Source of the DNA: CAZOOM01 sp964460795
GTDB lineage: Bacteria; Omnitrophota; Omnitrophia; Omnitrophales; Aquincolibacteriaceae
Direction of reading: 5' to 3'
Assembly: GCA_964460795.1 (NCBI GenBank)
Contig: CAYWRU010000020.1
Coordinates: forward strand, 1-46,630
Length of the DNA stretch: 46,630 bases
In this document: positions 40,617 to 46,630 of the stretch, one piece after another
How the letters are laid out: each line of letters starts with the position of its first letter
Position numbering within the stretch: position 1 is the stretch's first letter
Notes under the pieces: model-generated
Databases searched by the model: none
What the model saw: the letters and a program-made list of their open reading frames with translations, nothing else
What the model was told of the DNA's origin: nothing
Position numbers and translations under genes: made by a program

Positions 40617-41243
40617 ATGGATCTACGGTCCAAAAAGGTAAAGCAAAAAATGCTTTTAAGTGTTGGAGCGGCGGTCGTCTTTTTCGGAATTTCAACTTCG
40701 GGGGTGATGGCTGCGGAGACCACGATCACAGTGGGCCGTGCCAAGCCCGCGCGCTCTGAGTCCGTCTGGAATTCGTTTCCCAACGGAGGATTGACCTCGG
40801 AATATGGAGGCAATCCTCTGTGGGAAATGGATCACATGATGGAGAGAATGCAGCGCCTGATTCACCAAAACCTTTTGGAGGGGGGAGAATCAGGGGGCGG
40901 ATCTTTCGGCGAGCCCCGTTTGGATGTCCAGGAATTGAGTGATAAGTATCTTATCCAGGCGGATCTTCCGGGCATGGAAAAGGACAAGCTCAACCTATCG
41001 GTGACCGACGATGCTCTGACGATTTCCGGAGAGCGGAAAATGGAAGTGGAGAAAAATCAAAATGGGATGCGTCTTATGGAGCGCAGTTTTGGACACTTTG
41101 AACGTTCGCTCCCTATGCCGGAAAATGTCAAAACAGATCAGATTTCAGCCAAATATGATCAGGGCGTATTAACCGTTGTGCTGCCAAAAGCAAATCCGGC
41201 CCCGCTTCTCAAAAAAGAAGGGGTAAAAATTCCTATTCGATAA
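40617..41243 (+). CDS. Small heat-shock protein (Hsp20) with signal peptide
   Basis: A 208-residue protein. Residues 1-33 form a signal peptide (basic start, hydrophobic SVGAAVVFFGISTSGVMA). The alpha-crystallin domain begins at ~105 (EPRLDVQELSDKYLIQADLP) and has LTISGERKM and GVLTVVLPKANP; an RSFGHFERSLPMP segment is present. Most Hsp20 proteins are cytoplasmic, so an export signal points to a periplasmic chaperone. Start ATG 40617 is preceded by AAAAAGGAGG. A strong hairpin follows the gene. Confidence 0.83.
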   Translation: MDLRSKKVKQKMLLSVGAAVVFFGISTSGVMAAETTITVGRAKPARSESVWNSFPNGGLTSEYGGNPLWEMDHMMERMQRLIHQNLLEGGESGGGSFGEPRLDVQELSDKYLIQADLPGMEKDKLNLSVTDDALTISGERKMEVEKNQNGMRLMERSFGHFERSLPMPENVKTDQISAKYDQGVLTVVLPKANPAPLLKKEGVKIPIR

Positions 41244-41265
41244 CCTAAATAAGAGGAGTTTAAAA

Positions 41266-41308
41266 AAGCCGTTGTTTGCTGTTTCGGCAAGCAACGGCTT
41301 TATTTTGG
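41266..41308 (+). terminator. Intrinsic terminator-like hairpin after the Hsp20 gene
   Basis: AAAGCCGTTGTTTGC (41266-41280) pairs with GCAAGCAACGGCTTT (41288-41302) through fifteen base pairs, one of them G-U, over a seven-base loop. TTATTTT overlaps and follows. Confidence 0.85.
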
Positions 41309-41325
41309 AATTGCTCATTTTCCAT

Positions 41326-41354
41326 TGATTGCGTCTTGAATTCCCGATAGAATT
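41326..41354 (+). promoter_or_regulatory. Promoter of the CDF gene
   Basis: TTGATT (41326-41331) and TAGAAT (41349-41354) lie 17 bases apart. The start site would be at or next to the ATG at 41360, and no ribosome site is visible, so the transcript may be leaderless. Confidence 0.5.
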
Positions 41355-41359
41355 CCTGC

Positions 41360-42241
41360 ATGTTTGGACTTCATGAAAAGGAATGGGCCGCGACCAGTTC
41401 GGTCATTGCTGCGTTGGGGCTTACTGCCTTTAAAATCATTGTCGGATTTTCCACGGGAAGTCTTGGTATTTTAGCCGAAGCGGCTCACTCCGGGCTGGAT
41501 CTTGTGGCCGCACTCATGACGGCGGTAGCGGTTCGGATTTCCAGCAAACCCGCAGATAAAGATCATCCCTATGGCCACGGAAAAGTTGAAAATCTTTCCG
41601 CTCTTTTTGAAACCCTTCTTCTTCTACTTACCTGCGCTTGGATTGTGGTCGAAGCGATCCGGAATTTAATGCATCAGCAGATTCACATTGAGGTCACTCA
41701 CTGGTCTTTTATAGTCATGATTGTTTCCATTATTGTGGATGTCTCGCGGTCGCGAATGCTTTATAAGGCTGCCAAAAAATACAATAGTCAGGCGCTCGAA
41801 GCCGATGCCCTTCATTTTAAAACCGATATCTGGAGCTCCAGTGTTGTTATTCTGGGTTTGATCTGTGTGAAGCTGAGTGAGATGGCTCCTTCGCTTGGTT
41901 TTCTGCGCTATGCCGACTCCGTGGCCGCGCTTGGAGTGGGCTTGATTGTCATCAAAATCAGTGTGGAGCTTGGGATCCGCTCCGTGAGCGCGCTCCTCGA
42001 TGCTGTCCCTCCGGAACTCGAAGAGAAAATTATTCAGGTGGTCGAATCACTGCCCGGAATTCGAAATTGCCATCAGGTGCGTATTCGTTTCTCGGGGCCT
42101 ACGCCTTTTGTGGATCTCCATGTATTGGTGGATGGAAATCAGACTTTGAAACAAGCCCATGCCTTAACCGAGGACATTGAAGAGGCTATCCAAAAACTCA
42201 TGCCGCATGCGGATGTTACGGTCCATCCGGAACCGGATTAA
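41360..42241 (+). CDS. Cation diffusion facilitator family transporter
   Basis: A 293-residue CDF protein with six helices. The metal site is HSGLD in helix two and DALHFKTD in helix five. DHPYGHGKVE after helix two is the family signature. The C-terminal ~85 residues form the cytoplasmic metallochaperone-like domain (RIRFSGPTPFVDLHVLVDG). These proteins export Zn2+, Fe2+, Mn2+ or Co2+ in exchange for protons. The position after an envelope-stress locus suggests metal detoxification. Confidence 0.88.
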   Translation: MFGLHEKEWAATSSVIAALGLTAFKIIVGFSTGSLGILAEAAHSGLDLVAALMTAVAVRISSKPADKDHPYGHGKVENLSALFETLLLLLTCAWIVVEAIRNLMHQQIHIEVTHWSFIVMIVSIIVDVSRSRMLYKAAKKYNSQALEADALHFKTDIWSSSVVILGLICVKLSEMAPSLGFLRYADSVAALGVGLIVIKISVELGIRSVSALLDAVPPELEEKIIQVVESLPGIRNCHQVRIRFSGPTPFVDLHVLVDGNQTLKQAHALTEDIEEAIQKLMPHADVTVHPEPD

Positions 42242-42263
42242 CCTGGAAGGGATCCTTTGTCCT

Positions 42264-42914
42264 ATGGAAATTCTCCAACATTTTTTTTCTAATTTATACC
42301 GCTTTGATGAGCTCATTCGTTGGGGCGGCTATTTGGTGATGTTTATCATTGTTTTTTCAGAGACCGGACTTTTGGCCGGATTCTTTCTTCCTGGGGATTC
42401 GCTGCTGGTGACGGCCGGGGTTCTTTGTGCGGTTGAAGGGGTTTTGAATATCTGGATGCTCAATGGTGTCTTAATTGCGGCAGCTATTTTGGGAGATACG
42501 GCAGGCTACTGGATCGGATATCATCTGGGGCCTAAGATCTTTAATCGCGAGGACTCCATTTTTTTTCATAAAAATCATGTGATTCGCACCCAAAAGTTCT
42601 ATGAGAAGTATGGACCTAAGACCATTGTGATTGCGCGCTTTGTTCCGATTGTCCGTACCTTTGCGCCAACGGTCGCCGGAGTGGGGAAAATGTCCTATGC
42701 CCGCTTCCTGACTTATAATGTCCTGGGCGGCATCGGATGGGTTCTCAGTATGACCTTAAGCGGATTTTTTTTAGGGCATTCGATACCGGATCTTGAAAAG
42801 CATATTCACTGGGTGATTTTAATTGTCATTATTCTGTCTTTTCTTCCGATCCTAAAGGAGTTTTTGGATGCTCAGAAAGCTCGAAAAAAGGTTGTGCCTC
42901 CGGCGTCTAAATAA
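42264..42914 (+). CDS. DedA family membrane protein
   Basis: A 216-residue DedA/SNARE-associated family protein. ETGLLAGFFLPGDSLL (helix 1 region), GDTAGYWIGYHLG and RFVPIVRTFAPTVAG are the signature blocks, with four helices. DedA proteins act as phospholipid or undecaprenyl-phosphate flippases and support envelope integrity. The start at ATG 42264 follows the CDF stop by 22 bases; the upstream frame is inside the CDF gene. Confidence 0.87.
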   Translation: MEILQHFFSNLYRFDELIRWGGYLVMFIIVFSETGLLAGFFLPGDSLLVTAGVLCAVEGVLNIWMLNGVLIAAAILGDTAGYWIGYHLGPKIFNREDSIFFHKNHVIRTQKFYEKYGPKTIVIARFVPIVRTFAPTVAGVGKMSYARFLTYNVLGGIGWVLSMTLSGFFLGHSIPDLEKHIHWVILIVIILSFLPILKEFLDAQKARKKVVPPASK

Positions 42915-42954
42915 GCTACACTAGCAGCCCCCTTCAACAAACAAAGGAGTATTT

Positions 42955-43314
42955 ATGAAAAAATCATTAGCCTTTTTTCTGGCCGCGTTCCTGACGGTGG
43001 GCTTAGTCTATGGATGCGCCAAAAAAGCGGATACCCATAAGTCCGTCGATCAAATCCGCCAGGAAGTTCAGAGCCTGAGTGTTCAGGATCTTCAAGCTTA
43101 TGCCAAAGCGTATCAGTCTGCGGTGGACAAGCAAAAAGCGGAAGCTGAAAAGATTGCCGAAGAGCTCAAGAAAATTCCGTTTACGCAAATGCTCGGTGAT
43201 GAATCAAAGTCCATCAAAGAGCGGCTTGAAAAAGTTCAATCCCAAGTGAGTGCATTGGCAGAGCGCTATCAGGTCTACATCGATAAACTTCGCGAAAAAG
43301 GCGTGAATGCGTAA
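42955..43314 (+). CDS. Small coiled-coil lipoprotein
   Basis: A 119-residue protein with a lipoprotein signal (lipobox VYGC, Cys21). The mature part is charged and alpha-helical (QKAEAEKIAEELKK and ERLEKVQSQVSALAERYQVY), so probably a coiled coil on the periplasmic side of a membrane. No family assigned. AAAGGAG precedes the ATG. It resembles small Lpp-like or stress lipoproteins only in general layout. Confidence 0.75.
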   Translation: MKKSLAFFLAAFLTVGLVYGCAKKADTHKSVDQIRQEVQSLSVQDLQAYAKAYQSAVDKQKAEAEKIAEELKKIPFTQMLGDESKSIKERLEKVQSQVSALAERYQVYIDKLREKGVNA

Positions 43315-43347
43315 CAGTTAGGCTTTTTTATCACCGAGGAGAATCTC

Positions 43348-43803
43348 ATGAAAAAAACAGCGCAGGAATTTCAGAAATTCATTATGCGTGGTAATGTGGT
43401 GGACATGGCCGTGGGTGTGATTATTGGAACGGCCTTCGGAAAAATTGTAACCTCGCTTGTGAGCGATGTCATCATGCCGCCGATCGGGCTCTTGCTGGGA
43501 AAAGTGGATTTCTCAAATCTCTTTATCAGCCTTTCCGGTCAGGCCTATGCCTCGCTTGCTGAAGCACAAAAAGCCGGAGCGCCGACGCTCAATTACGGGA
43601 TTTTTCTCAATAATGTTATTAACTTTCTGATCATGGCATTTGTGATCTTTTTGATTGTGAAACAAATGGCCAGACTTCAGGAGTTTGGGAAAAAGCCGGA
43701 ACCGGCGGCAGCCCCGACGACAAAAAATTGCCCTTTTTGCATTTCCGTCATTCCGATTAAAGCTGTGAAGTGCGCTCACTGCACTTCGGCAGTACCCGCA
43801 TAG
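43348..43803 (+). CDS. mscL: Large-conductance mechanosensitive channel MscL with zinc-ribbon tail
   Basis: A 151-residue MscL: FIMRGNVVDMAVGVIIGTAF is the family's N-terminal helix, followed by IVTSLVSDVIMPP and LNNVINFLIMAFVIFLIVK for TM2. The C-terminal cytoplasmic helix is replaced by CPFC...CAHC, a four-cysteine zinc-ribbon pattern seen in a subset of MscL proteins. The channel opens on membrane tension during hypo-osmotic shock. A ribosome site (GAGGAG) precedes the ATG. Confidence 0.9.
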   Translation: MKKTAQEFQKFIMRGNVVDMAVGVIIGTAFGKIVTSLVSDVIMPPIGLLLGKVDFSNLFISLSGQAYASLAEAQKAGAPTLNYGIFLNNVINFLIMAFVIFLIVKQMARLQEFGKKPEPAAAPTTKNCPFCISVIPIKAVKCAHCTSAVPA

Positions 43804-43810
43804 TTTGATC

Positions 43811-43842
43811 GGGGTCAGGCCCTTTAAGAGGGCTCTGGCCCC
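43811..43842. repeat. Inverted repeat between convergent genes
   Basis: GGGGTCAGGCCC (43811-43822) and GGGCTCTGGCCCC (43830-43842) form an imperfect hairpin. It may end transcription from both sides, but no U-tract follows, and it resembles dispersed GGGTCAG palindromes. Confidence 0.5.
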
Positions 43843-43846
43843 TGAA

Positions 43847-45496
43847 TCATGGACGATTGGATAGGATGACCGCTTCAGGCGAGTAGTAAAGAAGATAATG
43901 AGGGCGGCATCCTGAATAATCAAAATACCTCAGCCGTTCTTCTTGCATCACGAGGTAGACTCGATCAGGCCCACCGAATAGTTTTGAAATGATTCCGTGA
44001 TCCGCGTAGACAAATCCATCCAAGACCTCGGGTTTTTCAAAGGCGGTTTCCGTATTTAAGGATACTTCCACCATCCGGTCGTGGAGATAAAAGGGCAGAC
44101 TTGCGTAGTAATCTCCCCAAAGCAAAATTTTTTCTCCGGGTTTCCGTGTTTTGGCGATTTCCAGGGCAATCCGTTTTGAATTTTTGTATTGCAGGTAAGG
44201 AAGCGCACTTAACGCAATCAAACTCATCAGACTGATCCACCCCACAAGCAAAAGAAAAAGCGGACGCAGCGATTTTGTTTTCCGGATATATTCCACGGCA
44301 AAGGTGACGCCGGTAAGAAGTAAAATCAAACTGATGGGAAATAAAATCGGAATGCCGGTCAGGAACTGCGGTTTAAGCATGACAAAGACAAGTCCTCCGG
44401 CCACGGCGCCGGGAAGCAGGCGGGCCAGCAGCCAAAGCGTCCCCTCGATGGTTTTCGACCGGGCATTGTTCTTAGGATCCAGCCAATAGGACCAAAAAAT
44501 GGCCGCATAAAGCGCCAAAGGAGGGAAGAGCGGAACGATATACGTGGCGAGTTTTGTCCGGAAAAGGCTGAAAAGGATGAAGGGGATCAAAAACCAAATA
44601 AAAACAAATTGCGAGCGAGTCTGAAGTTCGGAGTCTTTTAAAACCTCCCGGCGCTCTGCCCAGGCTGCAGGGAGAAAGAATGTCCAGGGAAAAAATCCGG
44701 CCGGGACAATTAATAGGTAATAAAAAATCGGATGGGCCCGTCCCATATGGCCTTTGAACATTCGTCCCAGAAGTTGATGGTGGAAAAAATAATCCCAAGC
44801 GCCTTCATGGGTGAAAATAACCGTGAGGTACCAGCTGAGAGAAATTAAGACAAAAAGAAGCGCTCCAAAAATCCAGTGAAGAAATGGGATTTGGAGACTT
44901 TTCTTTTTCCAGATTCCGAAAACAACCGCAGGGGTCAGCGTAATCATCCACGCTACGGGGCCCTTGGTCAGCATGCCCAGTCCTAGTCCGACAGCGGTGC
45001 CGTAAAAATAAAGCAGGCGATGCCGATCTGAAAAAAACAAATGGGCCACGCAAAACATGGTGGCAAAAGTGACAAACGTCAGCGTCATGTCCGTCGTGAC
45101 AAGACGGGAAATGGCTACGTAAAGAGTGGAAGTGGTGAGGATCCAGGCTGCGGCATAGCCGGTACGGAAATTAAAAAGAAAAGTTCCCAGTCGAATGAGC
45201 AAGGCAAGCAAGGCCAGGCTTAAGAGGACGCTGGGAAGACGTGCGCTAAATTCAGAAGGACCCAAAAGTTTGAAGCTCTCGGCTATCAGCCAATTCGCAA
45301 GCGGAGGTTTGTGAAGGTGAATGATCCCGTTCATGCGCGGAATCATCCAGTCTCCGGTCCGAAGCATGGTGAGTGACATCTCCGAGTAACGGCCTTCATC
45401 CGGATCAAAAAGCGGAATATTTCCGAGATTCCAAAAAAAAGTAATTCCCGCGCCGATTAAAAGGAGGGCACAAAGAAACGCGCGCCGCCGGTTCAC
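43847..45496 (-). CDS. ArnT/PMT-like GT-C glycosyltransferase
   Basis: A 549-residue membrane glycosyltransferase. The first periplasmic loop carries FDPDEGRYSEMS, with the catalytic Asp-Glu of ArnT-like enzymes, and HKPPLANWLIAE. About twelve helices follow, then a small C-terminal soluble domain (ILLWGDYYASLPFYL). ArnT adds aminoarabinose to lipid A from undecaprenyl phosphate; homologues transfer other sugars. GTG 45496 overlaps the stop of the LAB_N gene (GTGA); a longer frame begins at 45532. It ends the minus-strand operon. Confidence 0.85.
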   Translation of the reverse strand: MNRRRAFLCALLLIGAGITFFWNLGNIPLFDPDEGRYSEMSLTMLRTGDWMIPRMNGIIHLHKPPLANWLIAESFKLLGPSEFSARLPSVLLSLALLALLIRLGTFLFNFRTGYAAAWILTTSTLYVAISRLVTTDMTLTFVTFATMFCVAHLFFSDRHRLLYFYGTAVGLGLGMLTKGPVAWMITLTPAVVFGIWKKKSLQIPFLHWIFGALLFVLISLSWYLTVIFTHEGAWDYFFHHQLLGRMFKGHMGRAHPIFYYLLIVPAGFFPWTFFLPAAWAERREVLKDSELQTRSQFVFIWFLIPFILFSLFRTKLATYIVPLFPPLALYAAIFWSYWLDPKNNARSKTIEGTLWLLARLLPGAVAGGLVFVMLKPQFLTGIPILFPISLILLLTGVTFAVEYIRKTKSLRPLFLLLVGWISLMSLIALSALPYLQYKNSKRIALEIAKTRKPGEKILLWGDYYASLPFYLHDRMVEVSLNTETAFEKPEVLDGFVYADHGIISKLFGGPDRVYLVMQEERLRYFDYSGCRPHYLLYYSPEAVILSNRP

Positions 45497-45768
45497 TCGC
45501 TTCCTGCTTTCTTTCCTTGATAAATAAACCACAGGTTCCGGGCATAGACCAGCATGCCCACGGACTGACCTACGATAAAGACCGGATCTTTCCGGTGGAT
45601 GGCATAGAAAAGAAGGATGACTCCTCCGATGATGCTAAAAGTCCAGAAGGAATTGGGGATGACGCTCTTTTTTTGGCGCTCCGAGTGAATCCATTGGATT
45701 AAAAAACGAGAAAAGAAAAAGAATTGTCCCAGAAAACCAATGACAATCCAGGCTTGAACCGTGTTCAT
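45493..45768 (-). CDS. Lipid A biosynthesis N-terminal (LAB_N) domain membrane protein
   Basis: A 91-residue protein with three helices and the LAB_N sequence (QFFFFSRFLIQWIHSERQKK and SFWTFSIIGGVILLFYAI). LAB_N proteins often lie between a DPM-like GT2 and an ArnT-like GT-C gene, as here. Their role may be in transport or modification of the lipid-linked sugar. ATG 45768 has AAGGAG upstream and overlaps the GT2 stop. Confidence 0.87.
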   Translation of the reverse strand: MNTVQAWIVIGFLGQFFFFSRFLIQWIHSERQKKSVIPNSFWTFSIIGGVILLFYAIHRKDPVFIVGQSVGMLVYARNLWFIYQGKKAGSE

Positions 45769-46475
45769 GACGGACTCCTTACTTCGTAACGAATCTTGTG
45801 AGTGAGCAGCCAGCGAATTGCAATAAGATCCCACAGTGGACCCAGTAAACGGTTCCAAAGTCCATATTTGGAGATGCCGAGATGGCGGCGGGCATGCTGG
45901 ACCGGGACTTGTTTAATTTTATAGCCCAAGGCCTCCGCCACGGGTGCAAAAAAACGGTGCATGCCTTTATAGGGATAAAAGGCCTTCAAGACTTCCCGGC
46001 GAAATACGCGGAGCGAACAGCCGGTATCCTGAATCGTATCTTGGAGGACGGCCCGGCGAATATTATTTGCGATTTTAGAGATCCCTTTCTTAAACCAGGT
46101 GTCGCCGCGTTTTTCCCGGATTCCGGTGACCATGTCTGTTTCCCCGGAGCGAAGCATCCAAAGAAGTTTGGGAATTTCTTCCGGAGGATTTTGCAGGTCT
46201 GCATCCAAAGTGGCCAGGATATCTCCGCGCGCAGCCTGGAGTCCGGCATAAAGGGCGGTGGTGAGGCCGGTATTATAAGAAAGTCGTATCAGTTGAAGGC
46301 GTTTTTCATGAAGACAAAACGGTTCAACCACCGCACTGCCTTCATCCGTGGAAGCGTCATCCACAAGAACAATTTCCCAATCTTCGGAAAAAGTCCGGGC
46401 CGTGGCGAGAAGGCGTTCCAAAAGGGGTTTTAAATTATCTTTTTCATTATAAAAAGGACAAACAATTGAAATCAT
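45765..46475 (-). CDS. Polyprenyl-phosphate GT2 glycosyltransferase (DPM-like)
   Basis: A 236-residue GT2 of the dolichol-phosphate mannose synthase/ArnC type. It has CPFYNEKDNL, DDASTDEGS, LDADLQNPPEE (metal-binding DxD), then DTGCSLRVFRRE and HARRHLGISKY, the expected acceptor-side loop. It loads a sugar on undecaprenyl phosphate for the ArnT-like enzyme at the operon's end. It lacks the two C-terminal helices of longer relatives. Confidence 0.88.
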   Translation of the reverse strand: MISIVCPFYNEKDNLKPLLERLLATARTFSEDWEIVLVDDASTDEGSAVVEPFCLHEKRLQLIRLSYNTGLTTALYAGLQAARGDILATLDADLQNPPEEIPKLLWMLRSGETDMVTGIREKRGDTWFKKGISKIANNIRRAVLQDTIQDTGCSLRVFRREVLKAFYPYKGMHRFFAPVAEALGYKIKQVPVQHARRHLGISKYGLWNRLLGPLWDLIAIRWLLTHKIRYEVRSPS

Positions 46476-46519
46476 AAAACCTTTTCAGAGTTCTTCTTAG
46501 CGGTGCTTTAAAGAGGCTT

Positions 46520-46547
46520 ATTATAGCTTGGGATTTTCAAAAGCCAA
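46520..46547 (-). promoter_or_regulatory. Promoter of the minus-strand glycosyltransferase operon
   Basis: Read on the minus strand, TTGGCT (46547-46542) and a perfect TATAAT (46525-46520) are 16 bases apart, ~45 bases upstream of the GT2 start. Confidence 0.7.
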
Positions 46548-46630
46548 GTTCTGACGGAAGAAACGGGTGCATCTTGCTTTGGACAGTTGCTTTCCAAGGG
46601 AGCTTCTCGGCTCTCGCCTCGCCGAAGCTT

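Noticed and set aside
45882..46433. 183-residue open frame on the plus strand
   Set aside because: It is antisense to the GT2 gene, whose motifs are all on the minus strand.

Overview
This 46.6 kb window looks like a contig from a Gram-negative, probably uncultivated bacterium. It carries nucleotide-heptose-type sugar genes, polyprenyl-sugar glycosyltransferases, a lipoprotein and a LAB_N protein. The gene content and the unusually dense small palindromic repeats, several of them inserted in frame inside proteins, remind me of Candidatus Omnitrophota genomes. That placement is an inference, and no rRNA or tRNA gene is present to test it. A 10-N assembly gap lies at 14657-14666.

Layout. (1) 1-2760: the end of one large protein and a complete GT-C-like membrane protein that share a C-terminal helical domain. 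(2) 2938-20259: a long plus-strand surface-glycan operon with many ATGA-type overlaps. It runs through a sugar epimerase, a nucleotidyltransferase, a heptose-7-phosphate-kinase-like GHMP kinase, a GDP-fucose-synthase-like SDR, an orphan E1-alpha/E1-beta pair, a B12-binding radical SAM enzyme, two GT2 glycosyltransferases, two tandem pairs of paralogous membrane proteins, an SGNH hydrolase-like protein and an S26-peptidase/GNAT fusion. (3) About 19444-28427: a probable RiPP (ribosomally made, modified peptide) locus. It has two PqqD-like recognition proteins, a UPF0489 (peptide-arginase family) protein fused to TPRs, three radical SAM/SPASM-type enzymes (one truncated), a 64-aa candidate precursor with a Cys- and Arg-containing core, an HprK-like kinase and an NTP_transf_5-like protein. 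A GIY-YIG nuclease remnant wrapped in palindromes interrupts it. (4) 28510-30944: an AT-richer TIR-like protein, a Phd/RelE toxin-antitoxin pair split by a palindromic repeat, and a VanZ-like protein. (5) 31033-37542: an ABC exporter, an acyl desaturase, a YyaL-type thioredoxin-domain protein and MgtE. (6) 37614-43803: a two-component system, a lone receiver, a His-rich exported peptide, an exported small heat-shock protein, a CDF transporter, a DedA protein, a lipoprotein and MscL, which together suggest an envelope/metal-stress locus. (7) 43847-46475, minus strand: a GT2, LAB_N and ArnT-like glycosyltransferase operon with its own promoter.

The two observations most worth following are the candidate RiPP system in region 3 and the set of palindromic elements. 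The palindromes sit inside at least five coding genes without breaking the frame, contribute the ends of three more genes, and surround a GIY-YIG nuclease.
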